A stretch of DNA of 38,881 nucleotides, taken from the NCBI GenBank assembly GCA_937122485.1, contig CAKZKH010000123.1, positions 1 to 38,881 on the forward strand. The letters are read 5' to 3'. The DNA comes from an uncultured bacterium. GTDB taxonomy: Bacteria; Bipolaricaulota; Bipolaricaulia; Bipolaricaulales; Bipolaricaulaceae. Shown here piece after piece: positions 16,030 through 25,335 of the stretch. The translations under genes were made by a program, and so were the position numbers. The notes below the pieces were generated by a model. That model was not told where the DNA came from. It searched no databases and saw only the letters and a list, made by a program, of their open reading frames with translations. How positions within the stretch are numbered: the stretch's first letter is position 1; each line of letters opens with the position of its first letter.

Positions 16030-18120
16030 ATGGCGGGCCTCCCTTTTGACGTCCGGCGGGTCCGCAACATCGGGATCATTGCCCACATCGACGCGGGGAA
16101 GACCACCCTTTCCGAGCGCATCCTGTACTACACGGGGCGCATCCACCGCATGGGGGAGGTCCACCACGGCAACACCGAACTGGATTGGATGGACCAGGAG
16201 AGGGAGCGGGGCATCACCATCACCGCCGCCACCACCACCGTCCCCTGGAGGGAGCACCAGATCAACATTATCGACACCCCAGGGCACGTGGACTTCACCG
16301 CCGAGGTGGAGCGCAGCCTGCGTGTGCTCGATGGGGCGGTCGTCCTGTTCTCTGGCGTCGAGGGCGTGGAGTCCCAGTCGGAAACCGTGTGGCGCCAGGC
16401 CGACCGGTACCGCGTTCCCCGCCTGGCGTTCATCAACAAACTGGACCGGGTGGAGTCGGACTTCTCCCGGGCCGTGCGAGAAATCGAGGAACGGTTGGGG
16501 GCGGTGGTGCTCCCCCTGGCGTTCCCGTGGAGGGACGCCGAAGGCCGCCTCCTGGGGATGATCGACCTGGTGGAGTTTCGCGCAGTTCGGTGGGACCCTG
16601 CCACCCAGGGCAAGGCGTACGCCGCTCTGCCCGTTTCCCCGGAGGTCCAACCCGAGGCCTGGGCTTGGAGGGAGAAGCTGCTGGAGCGCTTGGCGGAGAT
16701 CTCCGACGCTGTGGCCGAGAAGTTCCTGGCCGGGGAAACCCTCGATCCTAGGGAGGCCCGCGTTGTGGCCCGCCAGGCTGTGCTGGAGCGCCGGTGGGTC
16801 CCGGTGCTGGGAGGTTCGGCCCTGGCCAACATCGGGGTTCAACCGGTGCTGGACGCGGTGGTGGACTTGTTCCCCTCTCCCTTGGATGTACCCCCTGTGC
16901 AGGGGTTTTCCTTGGACGGTCACGAAACGCAGGTTCGCAGACCCTCCCCGGAGGACCCCCTGGCGGCGTTGGCCTTCAAGGTGGCGGCCGACCCGTACGC
17001 GGACCGTTTGGTGTACACGCGGATCTACGCCGGCACCGTGGCCGAGGGGCAAGTCGTACTCAACAGCACCTCGGGCCAGCGCCTCCGTTTGACCCGGATC
17101 TTCCGCCTCCACGCCAATCGGCGGGAGCGCCTGGCCGAGGCCCGCGCCGGGGACATTGTGGGGTTGATTGCCTCGGGGACCGTGCTCACCGGGGACACCC
17201 TCTGCGACCCTGAAGCCCCTGTCCTCCTCGAAAGGATAGGGTTTCCTGAGCCTGTGGTTTTCCTGGCGGTTGAGCCCCGGTCGGAGCGGGACGCTGAGCC
17301 CTTGAGGGAAGCGCTGGACAAGATCGCCCAGGAGGATCCCACCTTTCGGGTTCAGACGGACGAGGCCACCGGACAGCTCCTCGTGGGGGGGATGGGGGAG
17401 CTGCAGCTGGAGGTCCAGCTGCGGCGGGTGCGGGAAGAGCTGGGGGTGCCCCATCGGGTCGGGCCTCCCCTGGTGGCCTACAAGGAAACAGTGGCCCGGC
17501 CCCTGGACGTGGTGGAGGAGCTGGACCGCACCCTGGTCGGGCATCGTCAGTACGCCCAGGTTCACCTGAGGATCAGTCCCCTCCCCCGGGGGGCAGGCGT
17601 GCGGTTCGTCAGCCAGGTGGGTCCCGAGGTGCTGCCGGCGGAGTTCGTGTCGGCGGTGAGGCGTGGGGTGGAGGGGGCTCTCACCGCCAGCCCCGTGGGA
17701 GGGTTCCCCCTGACCGACCTGGAGGTGGTGTTGGTGGGGGGTCGGTTTCACCCTGTGGACTCCACCGATGTGGCGTTCGAAGCGTGTGGAACGCAAGCTT
17801 TGCGGAGGGCGGTGGAGCGGGAGGGCACCGTGCTCCTGGAACCGGTGATGCAGGGGGATATAATCACGCCCACCGAGTACCTCGGAGAGGTTGTCTCGGA
17901 CCTGGGTCGGCGAAGGGGAGAGATCCAGTCCATAGAAGCCCGCGGGGTGGTGGAAGTGGTGCGGTGTGCCATCCCCCTCCGGGAGACGTTAGGGTACGCG
18001 ACCCAACTGAGGTCCCTCACTCAAGGACGGGCCGTTCATACCCTTCGGGTGACCCGCTATGCTGAAGTGCCACCGGAAGTGGCCGGAAACATTTTGAGGA
18101 GCCGAGGATACCATGGCTAG
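16030..18120 (+). CDS. fusA: Translation elongation factor G
   Basis: A 696-residue translocase GTPase that also works with RRF in ribosome recycling. G1 AHIDAGKTT (18-26), switch region ERERGITITAA, G3 DTPGHVDF (about 82), G4 NKLDR (most EF-Gs have NKMDR). Domain II, III, IV and V segments follow, including GMGELQLEV and the RGYHG end. The switch 1 region reads GNTELDWMDQE in place of the more common GAATMDWMEQE, so assignment to the main EF-G class is likely by position (between rpsG and rpsJ) but not proven. Overlaps rpsJ by 8 bases. No tuf gene follows. Confidence 0.95.
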   Translation: MAGLPFDVRRVRNIGIIAHIDAGKTTLSERILYYTGRIHRMGEVHHGNTELDWMDQERERGITITAATTTVPWREHQINIIDTPGHVDFTAEVERSLRVLDGAVVLFSGVEGVESQSETVWRQADRYRVPRLAFINKLDRVESDFSRAVREIEERLGAVVLPLAFPWRDAEGRLLGMIDLVEFRAVRWDPATQGKAYAALPVSPEVQPEAWAWREKLLERLAEISDAVAEKFLAGETLDPREARVVARQAVLERRWVPVLGGSALANIGVQPVLDAVVDLFPSPLDVPPVQGFSLDGHETQVRRPSPEDPLAALAFKVAADPYADRLVYTRIYAGTVAEGQVVLNSTSGQRLRLTRIFRLHANRRERLAEARAGDIVGLIASGTVLTGDTLCDPEAPVLLERIGFPEPVVFLAVEPRSERDAEPLREALDKIAQEDPTFRVQTDEATGQLLVGGMGELQLEVQLRRVREELGVPHRVGPPLVAYKETVARPLDVVEELDRTLVGHRQYAQVHLRISPLPRGAGVRFVSQVGPEVLPAEFVSAVRRGVEGALTASPVGGFPLTDLEVVLVGGRFHPVDSTDVAFEACGTQALRRAVEREGTVLLEPVMQGDIITPTEYLGEVVSDLGRRRGEIQSIEARGVVEVVRCAIPLRETLGYATQLRSLTQGRAVHTLRVTRYAEVPPEVAGNILRSRGYHG

Positions 18121-18421
18121 GGAAAAGATTCGCATCAAGGTTCAGAGCTACGACCACGAGCTCGTGGACGCCGCGGTCCGCAAGATTGTGGACACCGCAG
18201 CCGCCACCCGGGCCAAGGTCAGTGGTCCGATCCCCCTTCCCACCCAGCGCCGCCTGTACACGGTTCTGCGCTCCCCTCACGTGGACAAGCGGTCCATGGA
18301 ACACTTCGAGTGGCGGGTTCATCGCCGGCTCATCGACATCAAAGAACCCACTGCGGCCACCATCAACGCCCTCATGGAAGTGGAACTGCCCACGGGGATC
18401 GACATCGAGATCAAGTTGTGA
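18113..18421 (+). CDS. rpsJ: 30S ribosomal protein S10
   Basis: A 102-residue 30S head protein, also the NusE partner in antitermination. IRIKVQSYDHELVDAAVRKIVDTAAATRA, SGPIPLPTQRRLYTVLRSPHVDKRSMEHFE and the RRLIDIKEPTA segment are diagnostic. Starts inside the end of fusA (8-base overlap) after a GAGG ribosome-binding site. First gene of the classic S10 operon order. Confidence 0.98.
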   Translation: MAREKIRIKVQSYDHELVDAAVRKIVDTAAATRAKVSGPIPLPTQRRLYTVLRSPHVDKRSMEHFEWRVHRRLIDIKEPTAATINALMEVELPTGIDIEIKL

Positions 18422-18428
18422 GGCCACC

Positions 18429-19049
18429 ATGTCCATGGAACTTCTGGGCAAAAAGACAGGGATGACGCAGTGGTTCGACGAGGAGGGGCGGGCTGTCCCG
18501 GCCACGGTGTTGTGCGTCGAGCCGGCGGTGGTGGTGGGGATCAAGAGCGCCCATGACCATGGGTACACGGCCCTCCAGCTGGGCGCGGGGGAGGTCCCTG
18601 AACGCAAGCTCGCCAAGCCCGTTTTGGGGGTGTTTCGCAAGGTGGGCCTGAGTCCCCGTCGCCATCTGTTCGAGGTGCGTTTGTCCGAGGCTGGGGAGTA
18701 CCGTGTGGGTCAAGAAGTGGGGGTGGATGTGTTTTCCCCCGGCGAGCGGGTGGACGTAACTGGGACTTCCAAGGGCCGGGGGTTTGCTGGAACGATCAAG
18801 CGCTGGAATTTTCGGTCCCGACCGAAGTCCCACGGGCACAAATGGTTCCGTCGACCCGGTTCGGCCGGTATGGGGCTGCGCAAGGTGGTCAAGGGCAAAC
18901 GGTACCCGGGCCATTATGGGGCGGAGAGCGTTACCGTGCGCAACCTCCAGGTGTTGGCGGTGGACCCCCAGCGGCGGCTCGTGGTGGTAAAGGGCTCTGT
19001 GCCTGGGCCGCGCTCAGGCCTGGTCCGGATAAGGAAACACGATGCCTAA
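18429..19049 (+). CDS. rplC: 50S ribosomal protein L3
   Basis: A 206-residue 50S protein whose loop reaches toward the peptidyl-transferase centre. LLGKKTGMTQWFDEEG at the start, VDVTGTSKGRGFAGTIKRW in the middle, and RRPGSAGMGLRKVVKGKRYPGHYG for the extended loop. ATG 18429 sits five bases after GAGG at the end of rpsJ; ATG 18435 is a less well spaced alternative. Overlaps rplD by 8 bases. Confidence 0.97.
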   Translation: MSMELLGKKTGMTQWFDEEGRAVPATVLCVEPAVVVGIKSAHDHGYTALQLGAGEVPERKLAKPVLGVFRKVGLSPRRHLFEVRLSEAGEYRVGQEVGVDVFSPGERVDVTGTSKGRGFAGTIKRWNFRSRPKSHGHKWFRRPGSAGMGLRKVVKGKRYPGHYGAESVTVRNLQVLAVDPQRRLVVVKGSVPGPRSGLVRIRKHDA

Positions 19050-19683
19050 GCTCAGCCTGTATCGGTTCGACAATTTGCAGGCCCCCCCCGAAGAACTGGC
19101 CGTAGGAGAAGAGTTGTTTGGAGCCGAAGTGTCTGGGGACCTCCTGTGGCGGGCGGTCCGGGTTTACCTGCTCAACCGCCGGCAGGGGACAGCGAGCACC
19201 AAGACCCGTGGGGAAGTGAGCGGCGGCGGCCGCAAGCCTTGGCCTCAGAAGCACACTGGCCGGGCCCGACACGGGTCCACCCGCTCCCCCATCTGGCGTC
19301 ATGGTGGGGTCACCTTTGGGCCCAAACCCCGGGCGTGGGAGTTGGCCCTTCCGCGGAGGATGAAGCGCCGGGCCCTGGCCGCGGCGCTCTCCGCTCGGTA
19401 CAGGGAAGGGCAGGTCAAGGCCATCGATCGCCTGGGTTTCCAGAAGCCCCGCACAAAGGAGGGGATCAGGCTTTTGGGCCAATTGGTGTGCCCGGAGCGA
19501 ACCCTGGTTGTGGTGGCCCCTGAGGAGTTCGTTGTTCCTGTGGCCAAGTCCTTTGCCAACATCCCCGGGGTGCAGTGTGTGCGGTCCGATGCCCTCACCG
19601 CCTACGATGTCCTCGTGCACGAAGGGGTCCTGCTGACCGAGCGGGCCGTTGAAGCCTTGGAGAGGAGGGTCGTCCATGCCTGA
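19042..19683 (+). CDS. rplD: 50S ribosomal protein L4
   Basis: A 213-residue protein with an extended loop lining the exit tunnel (KTRGEVSGGGRKPWPQKHTGRARHGSTRSPIWRHGGVTFGPKPR), followed by the conserved RMKRRALAAALSARY. The start overlaps rplC by 8 bases and has AAGGA ahead of it. In E. coli L4 represses its own operon through the S10 leader; no such leader is visible here. Confidence 0.97.
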   Translation: MPKLSLYRFDNLQAPPEELAVGEELFGAEVSGDLLWRAVRVYLLNRRQGTASTKTRGEVSGGGRKPWPQKHTGRARHGSTRSPIWRHGGVTFGPKPRAWELALPRRMKRRALAAALSARYREGQVKAIDRLGFQKPRTKEGIRLLGQLVCPERTLVVVAPEEFVVPVAKSFANIPGVQCVRSDALTAYDVLVHEGVLLTERAVEALERRVVHA

Positions 19684-19969
19684 GGTTCGCCCCGAAGACA
19701 TCATCCTCCGGCCGGTGCTGTCCGAGAAGACCTGGCGAGGGATGGAAGAGGGCAAGTACACGTTCGAGATTGCCCTCAAGGCCGGCAAGAGCGAGGTGCG
19801 GGACGCTGTGGAGACCCTGTTTGGGGTGAAGGTGGAGAAGGTTTGGGTTCAGCGGCGGGCAGGGAAACCCCGGCGGACAAGGATGGATCGCCGGCACGGG
19901 CGGACGTCGCACCAGAAGCGAGCCATCGTGCAGCTTGCCCCGGGCCACAAGATCGACATCGCGAGGTGA
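19676..19969 (+). CDS. rplW: 50S ribosomal protein L23
   Basis: A 97-residue protein at the tunnel exit that docks trigger factor and [31 protein letters not shown], then [18 protein letters not shown] and the loop [26 protein letters not shown], are family-typical. Overlaps rplD by 8 bases after GAGGAGGGT. Confidence 0.96.
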   Translation: MPEVRPEDIILRPVLSEKTWRGMEEGKYTFEIALKAGKSEVRDAVETLFGVKVEKVWVQRRAGKPRRTRMDRRHGRTSHQKRAIVQLAPGHKIDIAR

Positions 19970-19973
19970 CGCT

Positions 19974-20795
19974 ATGGGCTTGAAGAAGCTGAATCCGGTC
20001 ACCGCGGGGCAGCGCCACGCCGTTGTTCCCGACTACAAGGAAATCACCAAGGACGAGCCGGAGAAGACTCTGGTTGTCCCCCTCAAGAAGCACGCCGGCC
20101 GGAACAGCCAGGGCCGGGTCACGGTCCGGCACCGGGGCGGCGGACACAAGCGGTTGTACCGGGTGGTGGACTTCGGGAGGGACAAGTGGGGCATCCCGGC
20201 CCGGGTGGTGGCGGTGGAGTACGACCCCAATCGTTCGGGCTGGATCGCCCTCCTCCACTACGCGGACGGGGAAAAGCGATACATCTTGGCCCCGGTGGAA
20301 CTTCGCGTCGGGGAAACCGTGGAGGCGGGGGACAAAGCCGAGCCCAAACCAGGCAATGCTCTCCCCCTGCGGGCTATCCCTGCGGGGACCCTGATCCACA
20401 ACTTGGAGCTCTCTCCTGGGTCCAAGGGCAAGGTAGCCCGCGCTGCGGGTACGGCCGCTCAGCTGTTGGCCAAAGAGGAGGATCGGGCGGTGGTGCGGAT
20501 GCCCTCCGGGGAATTGCGGGTGTTCCGGCTGGACTGCCTGGCCACCATTGGCCAAGTCAGCAATCCGGATCACAAGAACGTTCGCCACGGAAAAGCCGGG
20601 CGGGTTCGCCACTTGGGCTGGAGACCGGGGGTGCGGGGCGTGGCCATGGCGGCCGACGATCACCCCCATGGGGGAGGGGAAGGCCGGACCGGCGAGGGGC
20701 GACCCCCCAAGACCCCGTGGGGCAAGTTGGCCCGAGGTGTTCCCACCCGGGGCAAAAAGCCCACCGACAAGGTCATCCTCAAGAGGAGGAAGTGA
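19974..20795 (+). CDS. rplB: 50S ribosomal protein L2, variant motif
   Basis: A 273-residue core 50S protein that bridges the subunits and supports the peptidyl-transferase centre. N-terminal RNTQGR-type segment ([27 protein letters not shown]), the SH3-like middle ([29 protein letters not shown]) and the C-terminal region are normal. The motif that is [13 protein letters not shown] in almost all bacteria here reads [13 protein letters not shown], so three residues before the critical DHPHGGG are changed while the His is kept. GAGGTGA precedes ATG 19974. Confidence 0.98.
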   Translation: MGLKKLNPVTAGQRHAVVPDYKEITKDEPEKTLVVPLKKHAGRNSQGRVTVRHRGGGHKRLYRVVDFGRDKWGIPARVVAVEYDPNRSGWIALLHYADGEKRYILAPVELRVGETVEAGDKAEPKPGNALPLRAIPAGTLIHNLELSPGSKGKVARAAGTAAQLLAKEEDRAVVRMPSGELRVFRLDCLATIGQVSNPDHKNVRHGKAGRVRHLGWRPGVRGVAMAADDHPHGGGEGRTGEGRPPKTPWGKLARGVPTRGKKPTDKVILKRRK

Positions 20796-20796
20796 A

Positions 20797-21078
20797 ATGG
20801 CACGCTCCAAGCGGAAGGGGCCGTTTGTCGCGCCCGACTTGATGGAAAAGATTGCCCGGTTCCGCAAAGGTGAGATTCAAGAGATCAAGACCTGGTCCCG
20901 GGCCTCGATGATCACCCCCGACATGGTGGGGTTAACCCTCCGGGTCCACAACGGCAAGACCCACGTCCCGGTGCGGGTGACGGAGGCCATGATCGGGCAC
21001 CGTCTGGGGGAGTTTGCTCCAACCCGGACGTTCCGGGGCCACGGTGGGGTGAAGAAGAAGGTCGTGGTGCCCAAGTGA
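20797..21078 (+). CDS. rpsS: 30S ribosomal protein S19
   Basis: A 93-residue 30S head protein at the bridge to the 50S central protuberance. [41 protein letters not shown] and [16 protein letters not shown] are the family signature. The open frame extends over rplB, but ATG 20797 follows GAGGAGG and gives the normal length. Confidence 0.98.
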   Translation: MARSKRKGPFVAPDLMEKIARFRKGEIQEIKTWSRASMITPDMVGLTLRVHNGKTHVPVRVTEAMIGHRLGEFAPTRTFRGHGGVKKKVVVPK

Positions 21079-21088
21079 GGGAGAGGCC

Positions 21089-21430
21089 ATGAGGGAAGCG
21101 GTTGCGCGTGCGCGGTTTGTGCGGGTGTCGCCGTTGCGGGTTCGGCTGGTGGCCCGGGAGATCCGGGGTAAGCCGGTGGGGGAGGCTCGGCGGATCTTGG
21201 CCCTCACCCCCAGCAAGGCCAGCCGGTTGATCGGGAAGGTCCTGGACTCAGCCGTGGCCAACGCCCAGCACAACTTCGAGATGGACGGGGATCGGCTGGT
21301 GGTGGTGCGGGCTGTGGTGGATGAAGGCCCGCGCATCCGACGCCTGAACCCTCGGGCTTTTGGGCGGGCGGATATCATCCGCCGCCCCATGGCCCACATC
21401 ACAGTGGCCGTGGGGGAGAAGGAGGCATAG
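21089..21430 (+). CDS. rplV: 50S ribosomal protein L22
   Basis: A 113-residue protein whose hairpin lines the exit tunnel. FVRVSPLRVRLVAREIRGKPVGEARRIL, DSAVANAQHNFEMD and the hairpin segment VDEGPRIRRLNPRAFGRADIIRRPMAHITV are diagnostic. Strong GAGGGAGAGG precedes the ATG. Its stop overlaps the rpsC start by one base. Confidence 0.98.
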   Translation: MREAVARARFVRVSPLRVRLVAREIRGKPVGEARRILALTPSKASRLIGKVLDSAVANAQHNFEMDGDRLVVVRAVVDEGPRIRRLNPRAFGRADIIRRPMAHITVAVGEKEA

Positions 21431-22089
21431 TGGGGCACAAGACACACCCGGTGGGGTTCCGAATCGGCGTACTCCGCAAATGGCGGTCCACGTGGTTTGC
21501 CCCTGCGGAGAAGGTCCCCGAGTACGTGGCCGAAGATCGCCGGCTGCGCGAGGCCATCCAGCGGGACTACCGGGGAGCGGGAATCGCCGAGGTGCTCATC
21601 GAACGCACCATCGAGGGGAGGGTGACGGTGACCATCCGGGCGGCCCGGCCGGGGATCATCATCGGCCGGGCCGGGGCGGAGATCGCTGCCCTCCAGGAGA
21701 GGTTCTCTCGCCTGGTGGGACGGGAGGTTCGCATCGGGGTGGTGGAAGTGGAGAGACCTGAATTGGAGGCTCCCCTCGTGGCCCAGGACGTGGCCTTCCA
21801 GATCGAGAACCGCACCAACCCTTACCGGGCGATGAAGGAGACGATCCGGCGGGTCATCGCGGCCGGGGCCCAAGGGGTGAAAATCCGGGTTTCCGGGCGG
21901 TTGGGGGGAGCGGAGATCTCCCGCTCGGTGGAAATGAAGGAAGGCCGTGTCCCCTTGCACACCCTGCGGGCCGACGTGGACTACGGGCAGACCATCGCCT
22001 GGACCAAGTACGGGGTGATCGGGGTCAAGGCCTGGGTGTTCCGGGGCGAGGTATGGACCTTGGCCCGAGCCACCGGGGAGAGGACCTAG
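21430..22089 (+). CDS. rpsC: 30S ribosomal protein S3
   Basis: A 219-residue 30S protein at the mRNA entry tunnel with helicase activity in E. coli. GTG start overlaps the rplV stop (TAGTG), with AAGGAGG four bases ahead. [21 protein letters not shown] opens it, the KH domain has [18 protein letters not shown], and the C-domain has [38 protein letters not shown]. Confidence 0.98.
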   Translation: MGHKTHPVGFRIGVLRKWRSTWFAPAEKVPEYVAEDRRLREAIQRDYRGAGIAEVLIERTIEGRVTVTIRAARPGIIIGRAGAEIAALQERFSRLVGREVRIGVVEVERPELEAPLVAQDVAFQIENRTNPYRAMKETIRRVIAAGAQGVKIRVSGRLGGAEISRSVEMKEGRVPLHTLRADVDYGQTIAWTKYGVIGVKAWVFRGEVWTLARATGERT

Positions 22090-22090
22090 T

Positions 22091-22519
22091 ATGCCCGCTC
22101 TGTTTCCCAAGCGCACGAAGTACCGCAAGCAGCACCGCGGGCGGATGAAGGGGATCGCCAGTCGGGGCAACGAAGTGGTGTTCGGGGAGTATGGCATCCA
22201 AGCCCTCGCTCCGGCCTGGATCACCAGCCAGCAGATCGAGGCGGTGCGAACGGCCTTGGCCCGCGCCACCCACCGCGGGCGCGTTTGGGTCCGGATTTTC
22301 CCGGACAAGCCGTACACCAAGAAGGCCGCGGAGTCCCGAATGGGTAAAGGCAAGGGCGAGGTTGAAAACTGGGTGGCTGTGGTCAAACCCGGGCGGATCA
22401 TGTTCGAGCTGAGCGGGGTTTCCTTGGAGGAAGCCAAGGACATCCACCGCAGGGTTTCCTGCAAGCTGCCCATCGCCACCCAGCTGCGGACGAGGTTTCA
22501 ACTGGGAGGAGAGAAATGA
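22091..22519 (+). CDS. rplP: 50S ribosomal protein L16
   Basis: A 142-residue protein next to the A-site t[62 protein letters not shown] and the Arg of SRMGKGKG (the hydroxylated site in E. coli) are present. Overlaps rpmC by 4 bases (ATGA). Confidence 0.98.
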   Translation: MPALFPKRTKYRKQHRGRMKGIASRGNEVVFGEYGIQALAPAWITSQQIEAVRTALARATHRGRVWVRIFPDKPYTKKAAESRMGKGKGEVENWVAVVKPGRIMFELSGVSLEEAKDIHRRVSCKLPIATQLRTRFQLGGEK

Positions 22520-22707
22520 AGGCCCGGGAGATGCGGGAGCTGGCCCCGGAGGAGTTGAACCAGCGGGTGAGCGAATGGAAGCGCAAGCTCCTCACCCTGC
22601 GGTTCCAGTTGGCTTCGGGGCAGCTCACCAACACAGCCGAGCTCGTCAAGACCAAGCGGGACATCGCCCGCGCCATGACCATCCTCCGGGAGCGGGAACA
22701 TGCGTAA
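22516..22707 (+). CDS. rpmC: 50S ribosomal protein L29
   Basis: A 63-residue, two-helix protein at the tunnel exit beside L23. [56 protein letters not shown] is the complete family pattern. GGGAGGAG lies four bases before the start, and the last 8 bases overlap rpsQ. Confidence 0.97.
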   Translation: MKAREMRELAPEELNQRVSEWKRKLLTLRFQLASGQLTNTAELVKTKRDIARAMTILREREHA

Positions 22708-22951
22708 ACAGAGATTGGGACGAGTGTTGAGCGCACGGATGGCCAAGACGATCGTGGTCTTGGAGGAGCGGTTCAGGGAGGACCCCCTGTACCACAAGCG
22801 GGTGCGCCACCGCACGCGGTACTATGCCCACGACGAGAGGGGGGAAGCCCAGGTCGGGGACCTGGTGCGCATTGAGGAGACCCGCCCCCTGTCCAAACTC
22901 AAGCGGTGGCGGCTGGTGGAAGTGGTCCGGCGTGCGGGGGGTGAACGATGA
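22700..22951 (+). CDS. rpsQ: 30S ribosomal protein S17
   Basis: An 83-residue OB-fold protein that binds 16S rRNA early in assembly. [65 protein letters not shown] is complete. It overlaps both neighbours (8 bases with rpmC, 4 with rplN). Confidence 0.97.
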   Translation: MRKQRLGRVLSARMAKTIVVLEERFREDPLYHKRVRHRTRYYAHDERGEAQVGDLVRIEETRPLSKLKRWRLVEVVRRAGGER

Positions 22952-23310
22952 TTGTGCCCACCACCGTGCTGACCGTAGCCGACAACACCGGGGTCAAAGA
23001 GGTGGAGTGCATCAACATCCTGGGCAAGAAGAGGGAGGCCACCATCGGGGACATCGTGGTCGCCTCGGTGAAAAAGAGGATTCCCACCTCGGACTTCAAC
23101 AAGGGGGACATTGTCCGGGGGGTGGTGGTGCGGACGAGGGTGGCTTTCCGTCGGGACGATGGGAGCACCCTGCGGTTCGACGACAACGCGGTGGTGTTGG
23201 TGGACAAAGCCGCCCAGCCGGTGGGGACCCGGGTGTTCGGACCGGTGGCCCGGGAGCTTCGGGACAAAGGGATGATGCGGATCGTGTCGTTGGCCCCTGA
23301 GGTGGTGTAG
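22948..23310 (+). CDS. rplN: 50S ribosomal protein L14
   Basis: A 120-residue protein at the subunit interface and the docking site for EF-G and silencing factors. [67 protein letters not shown] and the terminal [14 protein letters not shown] are intact. Confidence 0.98.
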   Translation: MIVPTTVLTVADNTGVKEVECINILGKKREATIGDIVVASVKKRIPTSDFNKGDIVRGVVVRTRVAFRRDDGSTLRFDDNAVVLVDKAAQPVGTRVFGPVARELRDKGMMRIVSLAPEVV

Positions 23311-23318
23311 GAGGACCC

Positions 23319-23630
23319 ATGCAGAAAGTTCGCAAAGGAGATCGGGTCAAGGTCGTTTCCGGGGAGGACCGGGGCAAGATCGGCAAGGTGCTCCGGGTGT
23401 TCCCCGACCGCGGCCGGGCCCTGGTGGAAGGGGTCAACATCGTGACCAAGCATCAGCGGCCCACCCAGACGGTGCGGGAGCCGGGGATCATCAAGCGGGA
23501 GGCCCCCATCCACCTTTCCAACCTCAAGGTGGTCTGCCCGGAGTGTGGAGCCCCCACCCGGATTGCCTTCACCGTGGTGGAACGCCAGAAGATGCGGCGG
23601 TGCAAGCAGTGTGGAGCAACCTTCGCCTAG
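23319..23630 (+). CDS. rplX: 50S ribosomal protein L24, zinc-ribbon form
   Basis: A 103-residue assembly-initiating protein of the 50S. The KOW motif is at the start ([28 protein letters not shown]), then [13 protein letters not shown] and [15 protein letters not shown]73, C76, C95 and C98 form a C-terminal zinc ribbon that only some bacteria keep. GGAGG precedes the ATG. Confidence 0.97.
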   Translation: MQKVRKGDRVKVVSGEDRGKIGKVLRVFPDRGRALVEGVNIVTKHQRPTQTVREPGIIKREAPIHLSNLKVVCPECGAPTRIAFTVVERQKMRRCKQCGATFA

Positions 23631-23634
23631 ACCT

Positions 23635-24168
23635 ATGAAATACGAACGCTATCGCAAGGAAGTGGTCCCCCGCCTTCTGAAGGAATTGGGGTACCGAAAC
23701 GTGATGCAGGTGCCCAAGGTGGAAAAAGTCGTGGTCAACATGGGTGTCGGGAAGCACGATGACCCCAAGATCCTGGAAGGGGCGATGAAGAACCTCGCCC
23801 AGATCACCGGGCAGAAGCCGGTGGTCACCCGGGCGAAGAAGTCCATTTCCGACTTCAAGATCCGCAAGGGGGATGCCATCGGATGCATGGTGACCCTGCG
23901 GGGAGCTCGGGCCCACTTCTTCCTGGAGAAACTGTTTGCTGTGGCCCTCCCGGGGATCCGGGACTTCAAGGGCGTGTCCCCGGACTCCTTCGACGGGCGG
24001 GGCAATTTCACGATCGGCCTCACCGAGCAGCTGGTGTTCCCCGAGGTGTCGTACGACGACGTGGTCCGCACCCAGGGGATGGACATCACCGTTGTGACCA
24101 CGGCCCGGACCGATGAGGAAGCGCGGGCCCTCCTGGCTGCCCTGGGGTGTCCGTTCCGCAAGAACTAG
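23635..24168 (+). CDS. rplE: 50S ribosomal protein L5
   Basis: A 177-residue central-protuberance protein that contacts 5S rRNA and P-site t[68 protein letters not shown] and the ISFPE-like [26 protein letters not shown] identify it. ATG 23635 lacks a clear ribosome-binding site and lies 4 bases after the rplX stop, so coupled translation is likely. Confidence 0.98.
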   Translation: MKYERYRKEVVPRLLKELGYRNVMQVPKVEKVVVNMGVGKHDDPKILEGAMKNLAQITGQKPVVTRAKKSISDFKIRKGDAIGCMVTLRGARAHFFLEKLFAVALPGIRDFKGVSPDSFDGRGNFTIGLTEQLVFPEVSYDDVVRTQGMDITVVTTARTDEEARALLAALGCPFRKN

Positions 24169-24177
24169 GGGGCAACG

Positions 24178-24363
24178 ATGGCAAGAAAGGCAATGGTGGA
24201 GAAGGCGAGGCGGACCCCAAAGTTCACGGTTCGAGCCCGCAACCGGTGTCGGTTGTGCGGACGGCCCCGGGGGTTTGTCCGCGACTTCGGGCTGTGCCGG
24301 ATGTGCTTCCGCAAGTTGGCGTTGGACGGGGAGCTGCCGGGCGTGCGCAAGGCCTCGTGGTGA
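24178..24363 (+). CDS. rpsN: 30S ribosomal protein S14, zinc type
   Basis: A 61-residue short, zinc-binding (type Z) S14. C24, C27, C40 and C43 form the finger ([10 protein letters not shown]...[11 protein letters not shown]), and the terminal [11 protein letters not shown] is standard. AGGGGG lies five bases before ATG 24178. No zinc-free paralogue is visible in the window. Confidence 0.98.
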   Translation: MARKAMVEKARRTPKFTVRARNRCRLCGRPRGFVRDFGLCRMCFRKLALDGELPGVRKASW

Positions 24364-24373
24364 AGGAGGAACC

Positions 24374-24781
24374 ATGACGGGAGACCCCATCGCCGACATG
24401 CTCACCCAGATCCGCAACGCCCAAGCACGGTTCAAGGAAGAGGTCTGGATGCCCTCTTCCCGGCTGAAGGAAGAGATCGCACGGATCCTCGTGGAAGAGG
24501 GTTACGTGGAGTCCTGCTCCGTGGAGCCGGGAGAGCATTACCCCATGTTGAAGATTCGGCTGAAGTACAAGAAGGAGGGCCCCCGGACGCGGCGCCCAGC
24601 CCTTCAGGGGGGCCGGCGGGTGAGCCGACCCTCCCGCCGGGTGTACGTGGGCTGCGAAGAGGTGCCCTTGAGCCGAGGTGGCCTGGGCACACCGATCCTT
24701 TCCACGTCCCAAGGGATCATGACCGGACGGGAGGCCCGCCGCCGCAAGATCGGCGGAGAGCTTCTCCTCGAGGTGTGGTGA
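24374..24781 (+). CDS. rpsH: 30S ribosomal protein S8
   Basis: A 135-residue 16S-binding protein. DPIADMLTQIRNAQARFKEEVWMPSSRLKEEIARILVEEGYV opens it, and LSTSQGIMTGREARRRKIGGELLLEVW closes it. In E. coli S8 represses the spc operon. ATG 24374 follows AAGGAGG; the open frame further upstream runs over the rplE end and is not used. Confidence 0.97.
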   Translation: MTGDPIADMLTQIRNAQARFKEEVWMPSSRLKEEIARILVEEGYVESCSVEPGEHYPMLKIRLKYKKEGPRTRRPALQGGRRVSRPSRRVYVGCEEVPLSRGGLGTPILSTSQGIMTGREARRRKIGGELLLEVW

Positions 24782-24785
24782 GCCC

Positions 24786-25331
24786 ATGTCCAAGATCGGA
24801 AAGAAGCCCATCGCCCTACCCAGCAACGTCACGGTGGAAGTGGGGGAGGACCGGGTGGTCGTGCGCGGCCCCCACGGGACCCTGGAGTGCCCTTACGAGC
24901 CCGCGTACGTCTCCATCAAAGTCCAGGACGGCCAGGTGGTCGTGGAACGCAAGGGCGACCGGGCTGCGTTCCGGGCCCGCCACGGTCTGTACCGGGCCCT
25001 CCTCGCCAACATGATCCAGGGCGTGACCCAGAAGTGGCACAAGGCCCTGGAGATCCAAGGGCTGGGTTATCGGGCCCGCTTGGAAGGGAGAACCTTGGTG
25101 TTGGAGCTGGGGTACTCTCACCCGGTGCGGTTCGATCTGCCCCAGGGCATTGAGTGCACCGTTCCTGAGCCCACCAAGATCAACATTCAGGGAACAGACA
25201 AGGCGTTGGTGGGCCAGGTGGCCGCCAACATCCGGGCTCTTCGTCCCCCCGAGCCTTACCGGGGCACAGGCATCCGCTATCGGGGCGAGGAGATCCTCCG
25301 CAAGGCCGGTAAACTTGGAGCCAAAGGGTGA
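24786..25331 (+). CDS. rplF: 50S ribosomal protein L6
   Basis: A 181-residue two-domain 50S protein near the factor-binding site. [30 protein letters not shown] opens it; [29 protein letters not shown] and the terminal [21 protein letters not shown] are diagnostic. Starts 4 bases after rpsH. Confidence 0.98.
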   Translation: MSKIGKKPIALPSNVTVEVGEDRVVVRGPHGTLECPYEPAYVSIKVQDGQVVVERKGDRAAFRARHGLYRALLANMIQGVTQKWHKALEIQGLGYRARLEGRTLVLELGYSHPVRFDLPQGIECTVPEPTKINIQGTDKALVGQVAANIRALRPPEPYRGTGIRYRGEEILRKAGKLGAKG

Positions 25332-25335
25332 AGCC

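Noticed and set aside
16000-17796. A 598-codon open frame antisense to fusA.
   Set aside because: No motifs or coherent composition; fusA is certain on the plus strand.
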